From Kitasatospora griseola (GTDB lineage Bacteria; Actinomycetota; Actinomycetes; Streptomycetales; Streptomycetaceae): a stretch of 61,218 bases of DNA. The stretch is from assembly GCF_014648555.1 (NCBI RefSeq), contig NZ_BMRI01000021.1, positions 1 to 61,218 on the forward strand, written 5' to 3'. The notes beneath the pieces are model-generated. The model worked only from the letters and a program-made list of their open reading frames with translations, made no database searches and had not been told where the DNA came from. Position 1 is the stretch's first letter. Every line of letters begins with the position of its first letter. The translations under genes and the position numbers were made by a program. Shown in pieces: positions 40,204-48,828 of the stretch.

Positions 40204-40809
40204 GTGCCGAAGATCAGCGCCGCCACGGTCGCCGACCATCGCGCCCAGCAGCGCCGGGCGCTGGTCGACGCTGCCCGCGAGCTGCTGGAGAGCGAGGGCG
40301 ACGCGGCCGCCGTCACCTTCGCCGCGGTCGCCCGCCGCACCGGCCTGGCCCGCAACAGCGTCTACAAGTACTTCGCGGACCGCGCCGAACTGCTCTCCGC
40401 CGTGGTGCGGGAGTCCGCCCCCCGCTGGACGGAGCGCATCACCGCCGCGATGGCCGCCGCCGACACCCCCGAGCAACGGGTCGCCGCCTACGTCCGCGCC
40501 CAGTGCGAGCTGGTCCGCGACGGCGAGCACCGCATCGCCCGCGCGCTGGCCGGCGACCGCGACGCCGCCGCCCTGCGCGAGGCCGCCGGCCACGCACACC
40601 GCGAACTGCTCACCCCCCTGATCACCGCCCTCGTCGAACTCGGCGACAACAGACCGGAGTTCACCGCCCAACTCCTCCAGGGCCTGGTGAACGCGACCGT
40701 CACCGCCCTCGAATCCGGCGCCCCGTACGCCCCCACCACCGACCGCGCCACCACCATGGCCGTCGCCGCCCTCGGCGCAATCCGGGGCGCACAGCACAAC
40801 CAGACGTGA
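40204..40809 (+). CDS. TetR family repressor of the ABC exporter
   Basis: A 201-aa TetR regulator. The helix-turn-helix (~18-62) is RALVDAARELLESEGDAAAV, TFAAVARRTGLARNSVYKYF, ADRAELLSAVV. The C-terminal domain (PEQRVAAYVRAQCELVRDGE onward) is of the TetR_C type common in actinomycetes. The start is GTG at 40204. It probably represses the divergent FtsX-type ABC exporter and itself through the GGGGAC/GTCCCC palindrome. Confidence 0.88.
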   Translation: MPKISAATVADHRAQQRRALVDAARELLESEGDAAAVTFAAVARRTGLARNSVYKYFADRAELLSAVVRESAPRWTERITAAMAAADTPEQRVAAYVRAQCELVRDGEHRIARALAGDRDAAALREAAGHAHRELLTPLITALVELGDNRPEFTAQLLQGLVNATVTALESGAPYAPTTDRATTMAVAALGAIRGAQHNQT

Positions 40810-40898
40810 TCGCGGCCTTCCGCGTGAGCGTTCTCGCGCCCGTTCGGGCGACCGGCGGTGTGTCAGGCCCCGCACTCGCTCCTGTACTTCGCGGCCGC

Positions 40899-43193
40899 GT
40901 GTTCAGCTCAGGACGCCCCTATCGCCGATCCGACGGGTCGTCATGCGCACTCTGCGGGTTCCTGCTCATCGCCGCGGTCCTCGCGGCACTCCCCGGTGCG
41001 GCCGCGGCCGCACCGGAGGCTTCCGACGCCTTGCTGGTCACGTACGTCGCGCGGGTGTGCGACAACTACGACGAGGTGATGGCCAACAGGGCCCGCAACA
41101 ATCTCCAGGAGTCGTTGCGGGATCTCGGCCCGGATTCGAACTACGCCCCGGGCGTGGCGGTCAATCCGACCAACGAGGCGGAGGGGACGCCCGTCCCACC
41201 GTGTCGTCCGCTGCCCGGGTGGTCGTTCAGCACCGGGACGGGGTTCTTGGACGCGAACGAGCTCGCGGCCGCCCGGAAGGCCGCGCTGGTCGCGCAGGGC
41301 GGCACCAAGTCCGCGCCGCTGAACGGGATGCAGGACACCTACGGCTTCGCCGCACTGCGCTGCTCGCAGGACAACCAGAACGGCGACAACGCGGAGTACG
41401 TGGACTTCCCGTCCGGCACCACGCACGTGTTCTGCTACTACTACGCGATCACCCCGCCGCCGGGCGCGGGCACCATCACGGTGACCAAGCGGATCGTCGA
41501 CGGCTCCAACGGCGTGGGCTCGTTCCGCTACGACGGCAACCTGTCGTACGCGGACACCAACAACGACGGCGTCAACGACTTCGTGCTGACGGCGAGTTCG
41601 ACCAATTCCGCGTCGATGAGCTTCGTCCGCGGCGAGACCCGGGAGGGGGACGAGCCGTGGCACATCACGGAGTTCGTCGATCCGGACAGCGGGTGGGTGC
41701 TGGTCGGACGGCCGGTGTGCACGGCGGTGAACGCCGGCGGCGGGCCCGGCACCAGCACCTCGGTGACCGACCACAGCGGGCTGGCCTCGGTGACGCTGGC
41801 CGCCGGTGACCATGTGACGTGCGTGTACAACAACGAGCGGGCGGCGGGCCCGGCCCTGCTGGAGAAGGAGAGCCTCGGCGGGACGGGCGCCTTCGACCTC
41901 ACCGTCACCGGGCCGCCCGAGGCGGAGATCACCGCCGAGAACGTCGTCACCACCACCGACCCGGGCGTGCCCGTCACCGTCGCGTACGCCGCGCACCCGG
42001 TGCCCGGGCACTACGAGCTGAGCGAGGTGATCCCGGCGCCCGACGCCACCGGCCACTGGGCGACGCCGACGGCGTTCTGCAACGGCACCGAGCTGCCCAT
42101 CACGGTCGGCACGCCGACCCCCGCCGCGCCGAACGGCACCTGGCGGGCCGGGTACGACCTGGTCACCGACGTCGAGGCGAAGTGCCTGATCACCAGCCGC
42201 TTCGTGCCCGGCGGCCGGATCGACATCGAGAAGGTCACCGAGGGCGGCACCGGCACCTTCCGCTACACGATCAGCGCCGGCCCCGAGCCGCGGGACGAGA
42301 GCGTCGCATTCCCGAACCCGCAGTCCGCGGTCGTCACCACCACCGCCTCGGGCACCCCGACCACCGCGCACCCCGCCGACGGCTCCTCCGGGCCGGCCGC
42401 CGACCTGCTCCCGGTCGGCACGGGGCAGCCTTACGTCATCCAGGAGCTGCTGCCGGCGCCGCCCGAAGACGGCTGGTGGGAGCTGGAGGCGGCGGACTGC
42501 GGGTCCGGCCAGGGCCGGACGGACCTGGAGCAGGCCGTGGTCGAGGTGAACCTGACGGCCGACCACCCGACGCCGACCTGCCGGTTCACCAACCGGCTGC
42601 ACCACTTCACCGGCCTGGACGTGGTCAAGGTGACCAGCGACGACACCGGGCTGCGCCCGGGCGCCGCCCACCTGGACCTGCGCTGCCCCGCCTACGCCGA
42701 GCCGCTCGGCCTGGACGTCCCGCCGGGCACGGACCGCGGCGAGATCGAGGTGCGCACCTCCATCCCGCCGGCCACCTGCGTCCTCACCGAGCCCGCCACC
42801 GGCGCGGCCGACGACGTCACCGTCGTCACCAGCGCGGTGCTGACCGGCGACGACGGCAGCAGCACGCCTGTCACGCTGGGCGAGGAGTTCACCGTTCCCG
42901 CCGAGCACACCTCGACGGTCACCGTCACCAACCGGATGACCCGCCGGGCCCCGTCGCAGTCGCCGTCCCCCACGTCGACGCCGACGCCGCCCCCGTCCGC
43001 CGGCGCCCCGGGCGGCCCGCAGCCGTCCGCCCCGGAGGGCCCCGGGTCGGAGGAGGCGGCGGGGACGCCCGGCCACCATGCGCTGCCCAGCACCGGCTCC
43101 TCGCCACTGCCGCTACTGGTCGCGGTGTCGGCCACCGTCCTGCTGCTCGCCGGCGGCACCCTGTTCGCGGCGGCCCGCCGACGCCGGCACTGA
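40899..43193 (+). CDS. LPSTG cell-wall-anchored surface protein with SpaA/DUF5979-like repeats
   Basis: A ~764-aa exported protein. Signal-peptide-like core FLLIAAVLAALPGAAAAAPE, a Cys-containing N-terminal domain (to ~190), then about four prealbumin/SpaA-like beta-domains, each opening with a strand such as TITVTKRIVDG, ALLEKESLGGTGAFDL, IDIEKVTEGGTGTFRYTI or LDVVKVTSDDTG. A Ser/Pro/Thr stretch follows, then the sorting signal LPSTG, a hydrophobic helix (PLLVAVSATVLLLAGGTLFA) and ARRRRH. Sortases cleave such signals and anchor the protein to peptidoglycan; streptomycete class E sortases usually prefer LAxTG. The start is uncertain: GTG 40899 is in frame but lacks a ribosome site, and an ATG at 40943 is one frame off. 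Confidence 0.8.
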   Translation: MFSSGRPYRRSDGSSCALCGFLLIAAVLAALPGAAAAAPEASDALLVTYVARVCDNYDEVMANRARNNLQESLRDLGPDSNYAPGVAVNPTNEAEGTPVPPCRPLPGWSFSTGTGFLDANELAAARKAALVAQGGTKSAPLNGMQDTYGFAALRCSQDNQNGDNAEYVDFPSGTTHVFCYYYAITPPPGAGTITVTKRIVDGSNGVGSFRYDGNLSYADTNNDGVNDFVLTASSTNSASMSFVRGETREGDEPWHITEFVDPDSGWVLVGRPVCTAVNAGGGPGTSTSVTDHSGLASVTLAAGDHVTCVYNNERAAGPALLEKESLGGTGAFDLTVTGPPEAEITAENVVTTTDPGVPVTVAYAAHPVPGHYELSEVIPAPDATGHWATPTAFCNGTELPITVGTPTPAAPNGTWRAGYDLVTDVEAKCLITSRFVPGGRIDIEKVTEGGTGTFRYTISAGPEPRDESVAFPNPQSAVVTTTASGTPTTAHPADGSSGPAADLLPVGTGQPYVIQELLPAPPEDGWWELEAADCGSGQGRTDLEQAVVEVNLTADHPTPTCRFTNRLHHFTGLDVVKVTSDDTGLRPGAAHLDLRCPAYAEPLGLDVPPGTDRGEIEVRTSIPPATCVLTEPATGAADDVTVVTSAVLTGDDGSSTPVTLGEEFTVPAEHTSTVTVTNRMTRRAPSQSPSPTSTPTPPPSAGAPGGPQPSAPEGPGSEEAAGTPGHHALPSTGSSPLPLLVAVSATVLLLAGGTLFAAARRRRH

Positions 43194-43212
43194 CGGCGCG
43201 GCCGACGAACCC

Positions 43213-44622
43213 TCACCCGCCCCGGGCCGCGTCGAGCGGTTCCGGGGCGGGTTGCAGTTCGGCCCGGCCGGCGGCGTCGGAGAGTTTGATCAGGACGGCG
43301 GTCAGCAACCAGTTCGCGGTCAGCGAGGAGCCGCCCGCGGCGAGGAACGGCAGGGCCTTGCCGGTCAGCGGTATCAGCCCGGTGACGCCGCCGACCACCA
43401 CGAAGACCTGCAGCGCCACGGCGGCGGCCAGGCCGGAGGCGAGGAGTTTGCCGAACGGGTCGGTGACGGCGACGGCGGTGCGCAGGGCGCGCTGCACGAA
43501 CAGGCCGTAGAGCAGCAGGACGGCCATGCCGCCGGCCAGGCCGAGTTCCTCGCCGATGGTGGTGAAGATGAAGTCGCTGCGTCCGGCGAACCCGATCAGG
43601 AAGGGTTTGCCCTGGCCGAGTCCGGTGCCCAGCACCTGGCCGCTGCCGAGGCTGAACATCGCCTGCGCGGGCTGGTCGGAGACCAGGGCCGGGTTGTGCA
43701 CCGGTTTGTAGTAGTCGAGCGGGTGCAGCCAGGCCTCGACCCGGCCGTGCACGTGCGGTTCCAGGTCGCCGACCACGGACGCGCCGGCGGCGGCCATCAG
43801 CAGGCCGATCAGCACCCAGCCGGTGCGTTCGGTGGCGGTGTAGAGCATCACCACGAAGACGCCGAAGAAGATCAGCGAGGTGCCGAGGTCACGTTCGAAG
43901 ACCAGCACCAGCAGGCTGACCACCCAGATCGCCAGCACCGGCCCGAGGTTGCGGCCGCGCGGCAGGTTCACGCCCCACACCTTGCGGCCGGTCAGCGCGA
44001 GCGCGTCCCGGTTGGCCGTCAGGTAGCCGGCGAAGAACACCGCGATGGCGACCTTGACGAACTCGTCGGGTTCGAAGGAGAGCCCGCCGAGCCGGATCCA
44101 GCGCTTGGCGCCGAAGCTGTCGCCGGGGAAGAACGCGGGCGCGGCCAGCAGCACCAGGGCCCCCGCCATGATCAGGTAGACGTACTTCTGGAACAGCCGG
44201 TGGTGCTTGACCACCGCCAGCAGCACGGCGGCCGCCAGCATGGCGATCACCGTCCACTGCACCTGGCTGGGCGCGGCGGGGATCTTCTGCCAGTCGCCCT
44301 TGGCGGCGTGCCAGATCGCGTACGAGTGGTCGAGGCGGTCGAGGAGCACCAGGCCGAAGCCGGTGAGCAGCACCGCCAGCGCCAGGATCAGCGGGTCGGC
44401 GTAGGGGGCGAAGCGGCGCACGACGAGGTGCAGGACGGCGGCGAGGGCGGTCAGGCCGGCGCCGTAAGGGAGCAGGCCGGGCGGGAGGGTGCCGCGCAGG
44501 GCGAGGTTCGCGGTGCACCAGCCGGCCAGGCAGACCGTCACGGCGAGGGCCAGCAGGCCGAGTTCGACGTTCCGGCGGTGTGCGGCGCGGCGGCTGCCGA
44601 CACTGCGTTCGGTGCGTCCCAC
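43213..44622 (-). CDS. FtsW/RodA/SpoVE (SEDS) peptidoglycan polymerase-like protein
   Basis: A 469-aa polytopic protein of the SEDS family with roughly ten to twelve helices. Recognisable blocks are GFGLVLLDRLDHSYA, AKRWIRLGGLSFEPDEFVKV, FERDLGTSLIFFGVFVVML, ALVSDQPAQAMFSLGSGQVL, FIFTTIGEELGLAGGMAVLL and FLAAGGSSLTANWLLTAVLI. SEDS proteins polymerise glycan strands together with a class B penicillin-binding protein, but no PBP gene is adjacent here, so it is neither the dcw-cluster ftsW nor clearly rodA. The GTG at 44622 follows GGGAGGGGGG. Possibly a sporulation or secondary SEDS protein. Confidence 0.9.
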   Translation of the reverse strand: MGRTERSVGSRRAAHRRNVELGLLALAVTVCLAGWCTANLALRGTLPPGLLPYGAGLTALAAVLHLVVRRFAPYADPLILALAVLLTGFGLVLLDRLDHSYAIWHAAKGDWQKIPAAPSQVQWTVIAMLAAAVLLAVVKHHRLFQKYVYLIMAGALVLLAAPAFFPGDSFGAKRWIRLGGLSFEPDEFVKVAIAVFFAGYLTANRDALALTGRKVWGVNLPRGRNLGPVLAIWVVSLLVLVFERDLGTSLIFFGVFVVMLYTATERTGWVLIGLLMAAAGASVVGDLEPHVHGRVEAWLHPLDYYKPVHNPALVSDQPAQAMFSLGSGQVLGTGLGQGKPFLIGFAGRSDFIFTTIGEELGLAGGMAVLLLYGLFVQRALRTAVAVTDPFGKLLASGLAAAVALQVFVVVGGVTGLIPLTGKALPFLAAGGSSLTANWLLTAVLIKLSDAAGRAELQPAPEPLDAARGG

Positions 44623-44775
44623 CCGGCCCCCCTCCCAGTAGATTTCTACAGGCGTGTAGAACTTCAGTGCCGGATCCTCGCACGGACCCCGGCGCTGCGA
44701 CGACGCCGGGCGCCCGCCTCCGGTTCCACCCGCCGGGCGACGCGGCCGGAAGACGACCGAAGGAGAGCCACCGCC

Positions 44776-45717
44776 ATGTCCCGTTCCGCGCCCTGGCACT
44801 GGTCGGCGCTGGCCGACACCTGGACCTTGGAGCCGGCCGTCGCCGCCCTGACCGTCCTGCTGGCCGGCAGCTACCTGGTGGGCGTCCGCCGCCGCGGCGG
44901 CTGGCCCTGGTACCGGACGGCGGCGTTCCTCGGCGGCCTCGCGGTGTGGGTGTGGACCACCAGTTCCGGCCTGGGCGTGTACGAGCGCGTGCTGTTCACC
45001 GACCGCGCCGTGCAGCTGGTGCTGCTGCTGATGCTGGTCCCGTTGCTGCTGGCGCTCGGCGCCCCCGTCTCGCTGCTGGCCGACACCCTGCCGGCGGCCG
45101 GCCGGGAGCGGCTGCGCGCGGCGCTCGGCGGCCGGGTCTCCCGGGTGCTGATGTTCCCGCTGGTGTCGACCGTGCTGCTGGTCGCCCCGCCGTGGCTGCT
45201 GTACTTCACGCCCTGGTACCGGGAGACGCTGACCAGCACCGCCGGGAACATCGGCTTCCACCTGCTGCTGGTGCTGCTCGGCCTGCTGTACTTCTGGCCG
45301 CGGCTGCAACTGGACCCGGTGGCGCACGAGTACCCGCTGCTGCTGAGCGTGGTGATCACCTTCGTCGAGGTGGTGTTCGACGCGGCGCTCGCCCTGGTGC
45401 TGCTGTACGGTGGCCATCTGGTCGCCGAGCCGTACTACGCCTCGCTGGCCCGCGACTGGGGTCCCTCGCTCGCCCGGGACCAGTTCGTCGGCGGCAACGC
45501 GATCTGGATCCTCGGCGACCTGGTCGGCCTGCCGTTCCTGGTCGCGCTGATCCGCCGCCTGATCGTCACCGGCCGGGCCGAGACCGCCGCCGTGGACGCC
45601 GCGCTGGACGCCGCCGAACGGGCCGCCGAGCGAGCGGTGGACGCGGGCGAGGCCCCGGCGGGCGACCGGCCGTGGTGGCTGGACGACCCCAATCTGCGCC
45701 ACCGCTACGGCGGCTGA
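44776..45717 (+). CDS. Cytochrome c oxidase assembly protein, CtaG/caa3 type
   Basis: A 313-aa membrane protein of the caa3_CtaG family with about seven helices: PAVAALTVLLAGSYLVGVRR, TAAFLGGLAVWVWTTSSGLG, RAVQLVLLLMLVPLLLALGA, MFPLVSTVLLVAPPWLLYFT, IGFHLLLVLLGLLYFWPRLQ, plus the C-terminal IWILGDLVGLPFLVALIRRL. The family assists copper delivery to or assembly of haem-copper oxidases. GAAGGAGAG precedes the ATG. Divergent from the SEDS gene. The charged C-terminal tail is cytosolic. Confidence 0.9.
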   Translation: MSRSAPWHWSALADTWTLEPAVAALTVLLAGSYLVGVRRRGGWPWYRTAAFLGGLAVWVWTTSSGLGVYERVLFTDRAVQLVLLLMLVPLLLALGAPVSLLADTLPAAGRERLRAALGGRVSRVLMFPLVSTVLLVAPPWLLYFTPWYRETLTSTAGNIGFHLLLVLLGLLYFWPRLQLDPVAHEYPLLLSVVITFVEVVFDAALALVLLYGGHLVAEPYYASLARDWGPSLARDQFVGGNAIWILGDLVGLPFLVALIRRLIVTGRAETAAVDAALDAAERAAERAVDAGEAPAGDRPWWLDDPNLRHRYGG

Positions 45718-45807
45718 CCGCCGTCCGGCAACCGGGTGAGACGCGCGTCACCCGGCGCGTCCGGGAATGCGCCTCCCGACAGTCCGGTTGCACCCGACGT
45801 ACGCTGA

Positions 45808-45823
45808 ATACCCATGGGGGTAT
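45808..45823. promoter_or_regulatory. CsoR-like operator upstream of the DUF302 gene
   Basis: ATACCC-ATGG-GGGTAT is a perfect 16-bp inverted repeat of the GC-tract/AT-end kind bound by CsoR-family copper repressors. It stands 52 bp before the DUF302 start. The same pattern recurs at 46345-46360 before the MMPL gene. Confidence 0.6.
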
Positions 45824-45874
45824 CGAAGCGCCCCAATTCGGACAACGCGGCATCGACCAGAGAGGCTCGGCGAC

Positions 45875-46264
45875 ATGACCGACGACTTCACCGCCCTCCT
45901 GAACCACCCGTTCACGGACGCGGCCGACCGGGTCCGCGCGGCCCTCGCCGAGCAGGGCTTCGGCATCCTCACCGAGATCGACATGCCGGCCACCCTGAAG
46001 GCCAAGATCGGCGTCGACATGGAGGACTACCTGATCCTCGGCGCCTGCAACCCGGCGCTCGCGCACCGCGCCCTGGAGATCGACCGCCGGGTCGGCCTGC
46101 TGCTGCCGTGCAACGTGGTGGTGCGGGACATCGGCGGCAGCGTCCTGGCCGAGGCCATGGACCCGCAGCTGATGGTGCAGTTCACCGGCCGTCCCGAGCT
46201 CGGCGCCGTGGCCGACGAGGCCGCCGCCAAGCTGCGCGCCGCGATGGCCGCCCTGAAGGCCTGA
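45875..46264 (+). CDS. DUF302 domain protein
   Basis: A 129-aa cytosolic protein with a DUF302 domain: DRVRAALAEQGFGILTEIDM, KAKIGVDMEDYLILGACNPA, LAHRALEIDRRVGLLLPCNV, VVRDIGGSVLAEAMDPQLMV. The two cysteines are Cys in GACNP and LPCNV, both conserved in the family. The function is unknown; DUF302 genes are often close to sulfur- or metal-related genes. A CsoR-like box upstream is shared with the following MMPL gene. Confidence 0.85.
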   Translation: MTDDFTALLNHPFTDAADRVRAALAEQGFGILTEIDMPATLKAKIGVDMEDYLILGACNPALAHRALEIDRRVGLLLPCNVVVRDIGGSVLAEAMDPQLMVQFTGRPELGAVADEAAAKLRAAMAALKA

Positions 46265-46344
46265 CCCGCACACCCCGGCAGGGGGCGCCCCCACGCCCCC
46301 TGCCCGCTCCGCATTCGCACCCTGGCCCCCGCCCGCCTCCGCAT

Positions 46345-46360
46345 ATACCCCCCTAGGTAT
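46345..46360. promoter_or_regulatory. CsoR-like operator upstream of the MMPL gene
   Basis: ATACCCCCCTAGGTAT (46345-46360) is an ATACC-N6-GGTAT inverted repeat resembling CsoR operators. It is 43 bp before the MMPL GTG start, so it may overlap the promoter. No csoR gene is in the window. Confidence 0.6.
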
Positions 46361-46403
46361 TACCCTTGGACCGGCGGACCCCCGCCCGCTTGGAGAGAAA
46401 CCT

Positions 46404-48572
46404 GTGAACCGCTCCGCCCCCGCGCCGGCCGCCTCCGCGCCCCCGGCCGTCGCCCCGCCCCGGGACGGGCTGCTCGGCCGCCTCGGCGTCTGGTCCGTCC
46501 ACCACTTCAAGACCGTGCTGGTCGGCTGGCTGATCGTGGTGATCGGCCTCGGCGCCTTCGCCCCCAAGGTCACCTCCGCGCTCTCCGGCGCGGGCTGGCA
46601 GGCCAACGGCTCCGACTCGGTGAAGGTCCGCACCCTCGCCGAGGAGCACTTCGCGGGCAACGCCTCCTCCGCGATCCAGATCGTGGTGCACGCCGACCGC
46701 CCGGTGACCGACCCCGGCGTGCAGCAGGTGGTCGACCGCGTCACCGCGCTGGCCGCCGCCGACTCCCGGATCTCCACCGTCGTCCCGCCGCAGCCCGGCG
46801 CGACCATCAGCCAGGACGGCCGCACGGCCGTGCTGCTGGCCGGCGCCAACGCCTCGCCGGACGACATGGTGCGCGCCGCCGACGACCTGAAGGAGCCGCT
46901 GCGCGAGCTGTCCGGCGGCGGCGTGGACGTCACCGCGACCGGCGCGTCCGTGCTGTGGAGCGACTTCAACACCGCCAACCACGACGCGATGATGAAGTCC
47001 GAGATCATGTCCTGGCCGGTCACCCTGGCCATCCTGGTGCTGGCGTTCGGCTCGCTGGTCGCCGCCGGACTGCCGCTGCTGCTGACCATGGCCGGCCTGG
47101 CCGCCTCGGCCGGCTCGCTGGTGCTGATCAGCCACCTGTTCCCGGTCTCCATCTGGGCGATGAACTTCGCCATGATGTTCGCCCTCGCGCTGGGCATCGA
47201 CTACGCGCTGTTCCTGGTCGTCCGGTTCCGCGCCGCCCGGGCCAAGTCCGGACGCGGCAGCGACAGTTCACGGTCGGTCGCGGAGACCATGGACACCGCC
47301 GGCAAGGCCGTGCTGCTCTCCGGCGCCACCGTGCTGGTCAGTCTGTCCGCCGTGATGCTGGTCCCGTCCCCCGCGTTCCGCTCGATGGCCGGCGGCATCA
47401 TGCTGGCCGTGCTGTTCGTGCTGGCCGCCACCCTGACCCTGCTGCCCGCCGTGCTCGGCAGGCTCGGCCACCGCGTCGACGCCCTGTCGCTGCCCTGGGC
47501 CAAGCGCGAGGCGCAGACCTCGCCGCGGTTCGAGGCCTGGGGCGAGCGGCTGTGGAAGCAGCCGCTGCGCTGGGGCGCACTGGCCCTGGTCGCCCTGCTG
47601 GCCCTGGCCGCGCCGGTGATCGGCCTGCGCACCGCGATGCCCTCGATCAACGTGCTGCCCGACGACGCCAGCGCCAAGGCCGGCTACACCGCCGTCCAGC
47701 AGGCGTTCGGCGACGGCGCCCCCGGCACCCTGCAAATCCTCACCCCCACCGACCAGGCCGCGGCCACCGCGCAGACCGTCGCCAACACGCCCGGGATCGC
47801 CGGCGTGATGCCCGCGATGCCGGCCGCCGACGGCGCGAACTGGTCGATGATCCAGGCCGTCCCGTCCGTCGACCCGTCCGACCCGCAGCTGGGCCACACC
47901 GTGAACACGCTGCGCGCCGAACTGCCCGACCACACCCTGGTCGGCGGCGCCTCGGTGGAGAACCTCGACCTGCAGCACCTGCTGACCGAGAAGACCCCGC
48001 TGGTGATCGGCGTCGTCATGGTGCTCGGCTTCGTGCTGCTGCTGCTCGCGCTGCGCGCCCCGCTGATCGCGGCGCTCGGCACCGCGGCCAGCCTGCTGTC
48101 CACCGGCGCGGCGTTCGGCGTCGCCCGGCTGGTCTTCCAGGACGGCCACGGCTCAGGGCTGCTGGGCTTCACCCCGCAAGGCTTCCTGGACGGCTGGGCG
48201 CCGGTGTTCTTCTTCGCGATGATCTTCGCGATCGCGATGGACTACACCGTCTTCCTGCTGGCCTCCGCGAAGGAGCAGTACGAGCGCACCGGCGACCCGC
48301 GCAAGGCGATGGTCGGCGCGCTGTCCCACTCCGGCCGGGTGATCTTCGCGGCGGCCGCCGTGATGGTCGCGGTGTTCTTCACCTTCGCCATCTCCGGCCC
48401 GCTGCCCCCCAAGGAGATGGGCATCGTGCTCGGCGTCGCCGTCCTGCTGGACGCCGCCCTGGTCCGCCTGGTCCTGCTGCCCGTCCTGCTCCGCCTGACC
48501 GGCCGCGCCGCCTGGCACACGCCCCGCTGGCTCGACCGCATCCTCCCCAACATCCCCTTCTCGCACTCCTGA
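46404..48572 (+). CDS. MMPL/RND-superfamily exporter
   Basis: A 722-aa transporter with twelve predicted helices in two similar halves and two extracytoplasmic domains (after helix 1 and helix 7). The proton-relay Asp-Tyr pairs are visible in ALALGIDYALFLVVRFR and AIAMDYTVFLLASAKEQY. HHFKTVLVGWLIVVIGLGAF is the first helix and FRSMAGGIMLAVLFVLAATL is also typical. Related proteins export lipids or other hydrophobic molecules using the proton gradient. The start is GTG at 46404. It is grouped with DUF302 and the small Cys protein and shares the CsoR-like box, so it may be induced by copper or a thiol/sulfide signal (inference). Confidence 0.92.
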   Translation: MNRSAPAPAASAPPAVAPPRDGLLGRLGVWSVHHFKTVLVGWLIVVIGLGAFAPKVTSALSGAGWQANGSDSVKVRTLAEEHFAGNASSAIQIVVHADRPVTDPGVQQVVDRVTALAAADSRISTVVPPQPGATISQDGRTAVLLAGANASPDDMVRAADDLKEPLRELSGGGVDVTATGASVLWSDFNTANHDAMMKSEIMSWPVTLAILVLAFGSLVAAGLPLLLTMAGLAASAGSLVLISHLFPVSIWAMNFAMMFALALGIDYALFLVVRFRAARAKSGRGSDSSRSVAETMDTAGKAVLLSGATVLVSLSAVMLVPSPAFRSMAGGIMLAVLFVLAATLTLLPAVLGRLGHRVDALSLPWAKREAQTSPRFEAWGERLWKQPLRWGALALVALLALAAPVIGLRTAMPSINVLPDDASAKAGYTAVQQAFGDGAPGTLQILTPTDQAAATAQTVANTPGIAGVMPAMPAADGANWSMIQAVPSVDPSDPQLGHTVNTLRAELPDHTLVGGASVENLDLQHLLTEKTPLVIGVVMVLGFVLLLLALRAPLIAALGTAASLLSTGAAFGVARLVFQDGHGSGLLGFTPQGFLDGWAPVFFFAMIFAIAMDYTVFLLASAKEQYERTGDPRKAMVGALSHSGRVIFAAAAVMVAVFFTFAISGPLPPKEMGIVLGVAVLLDAALVRLVLLPVLLRLTGRAAWHTPRWLDRILPNIPFSHS

Positions 48573-48601
48573 CACCCCCTCCCCCGAAAGGACCCACCAC
48601 C

Positions 48602-48769
48602 ATGTGTCGTCGCATCACCTGCAAGACCTGCAACAAGCCCTCCTACGCCGGCTGCGGCATGCACGTCGAGCAGGTCCTCGCGGGCATCCCCAAGTCCCAG
48701 CGCTGCTCCTGCACCCTGGCCGACAAGGCCTCCTCGGGTTCCTGGCTGAGCCGGATCTTCGGCCGCTGA
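48602..48769 (+). CDS. Short Cys-rich conserved protein
   Basis: A 55-aa protein beginning at ATG 48602 with AAGGA nine bases upstream. The N-terminal part has six cysteines (CRRITCKTCNKPSYAGCG, then QRCSC) and one His (MHVEQVL), a likely zinc- or metal-binding knuckle. The C-terminus ends SWLSRIFGR. It is 29 bp after the MMPL stop, so it is probably co-transcribed. The pattern is familiar from small unnamed actinobacterial proteins, but I do not know its function. A terminator follows. Confidence 0.75.
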   Translation: MCRRITCKTCNKPSYAGCGMHVEQVLAGIPKSQRCSCTLADKASSGSWLSRIFGR

Positions 48770-48781
48770 CCCGACCGGACC

Positions 48782-48812
48782 GCGCCCCCGCCCACCGTCA
48801 GGGCGGGGGCGC
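48782..48812. terminator. Bidirectional terminator
   Basis: GCGCCCCCGCCC (48782-48793) pairs perfectly with GGGCGGGGGCGC (48801-48812) around a 7-nt loop, between the convergent small Cys protein and HhH genes. Confidence 0.85.
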
Positions 48813-48828
48813 TCCGCGTTCCCGGGGG

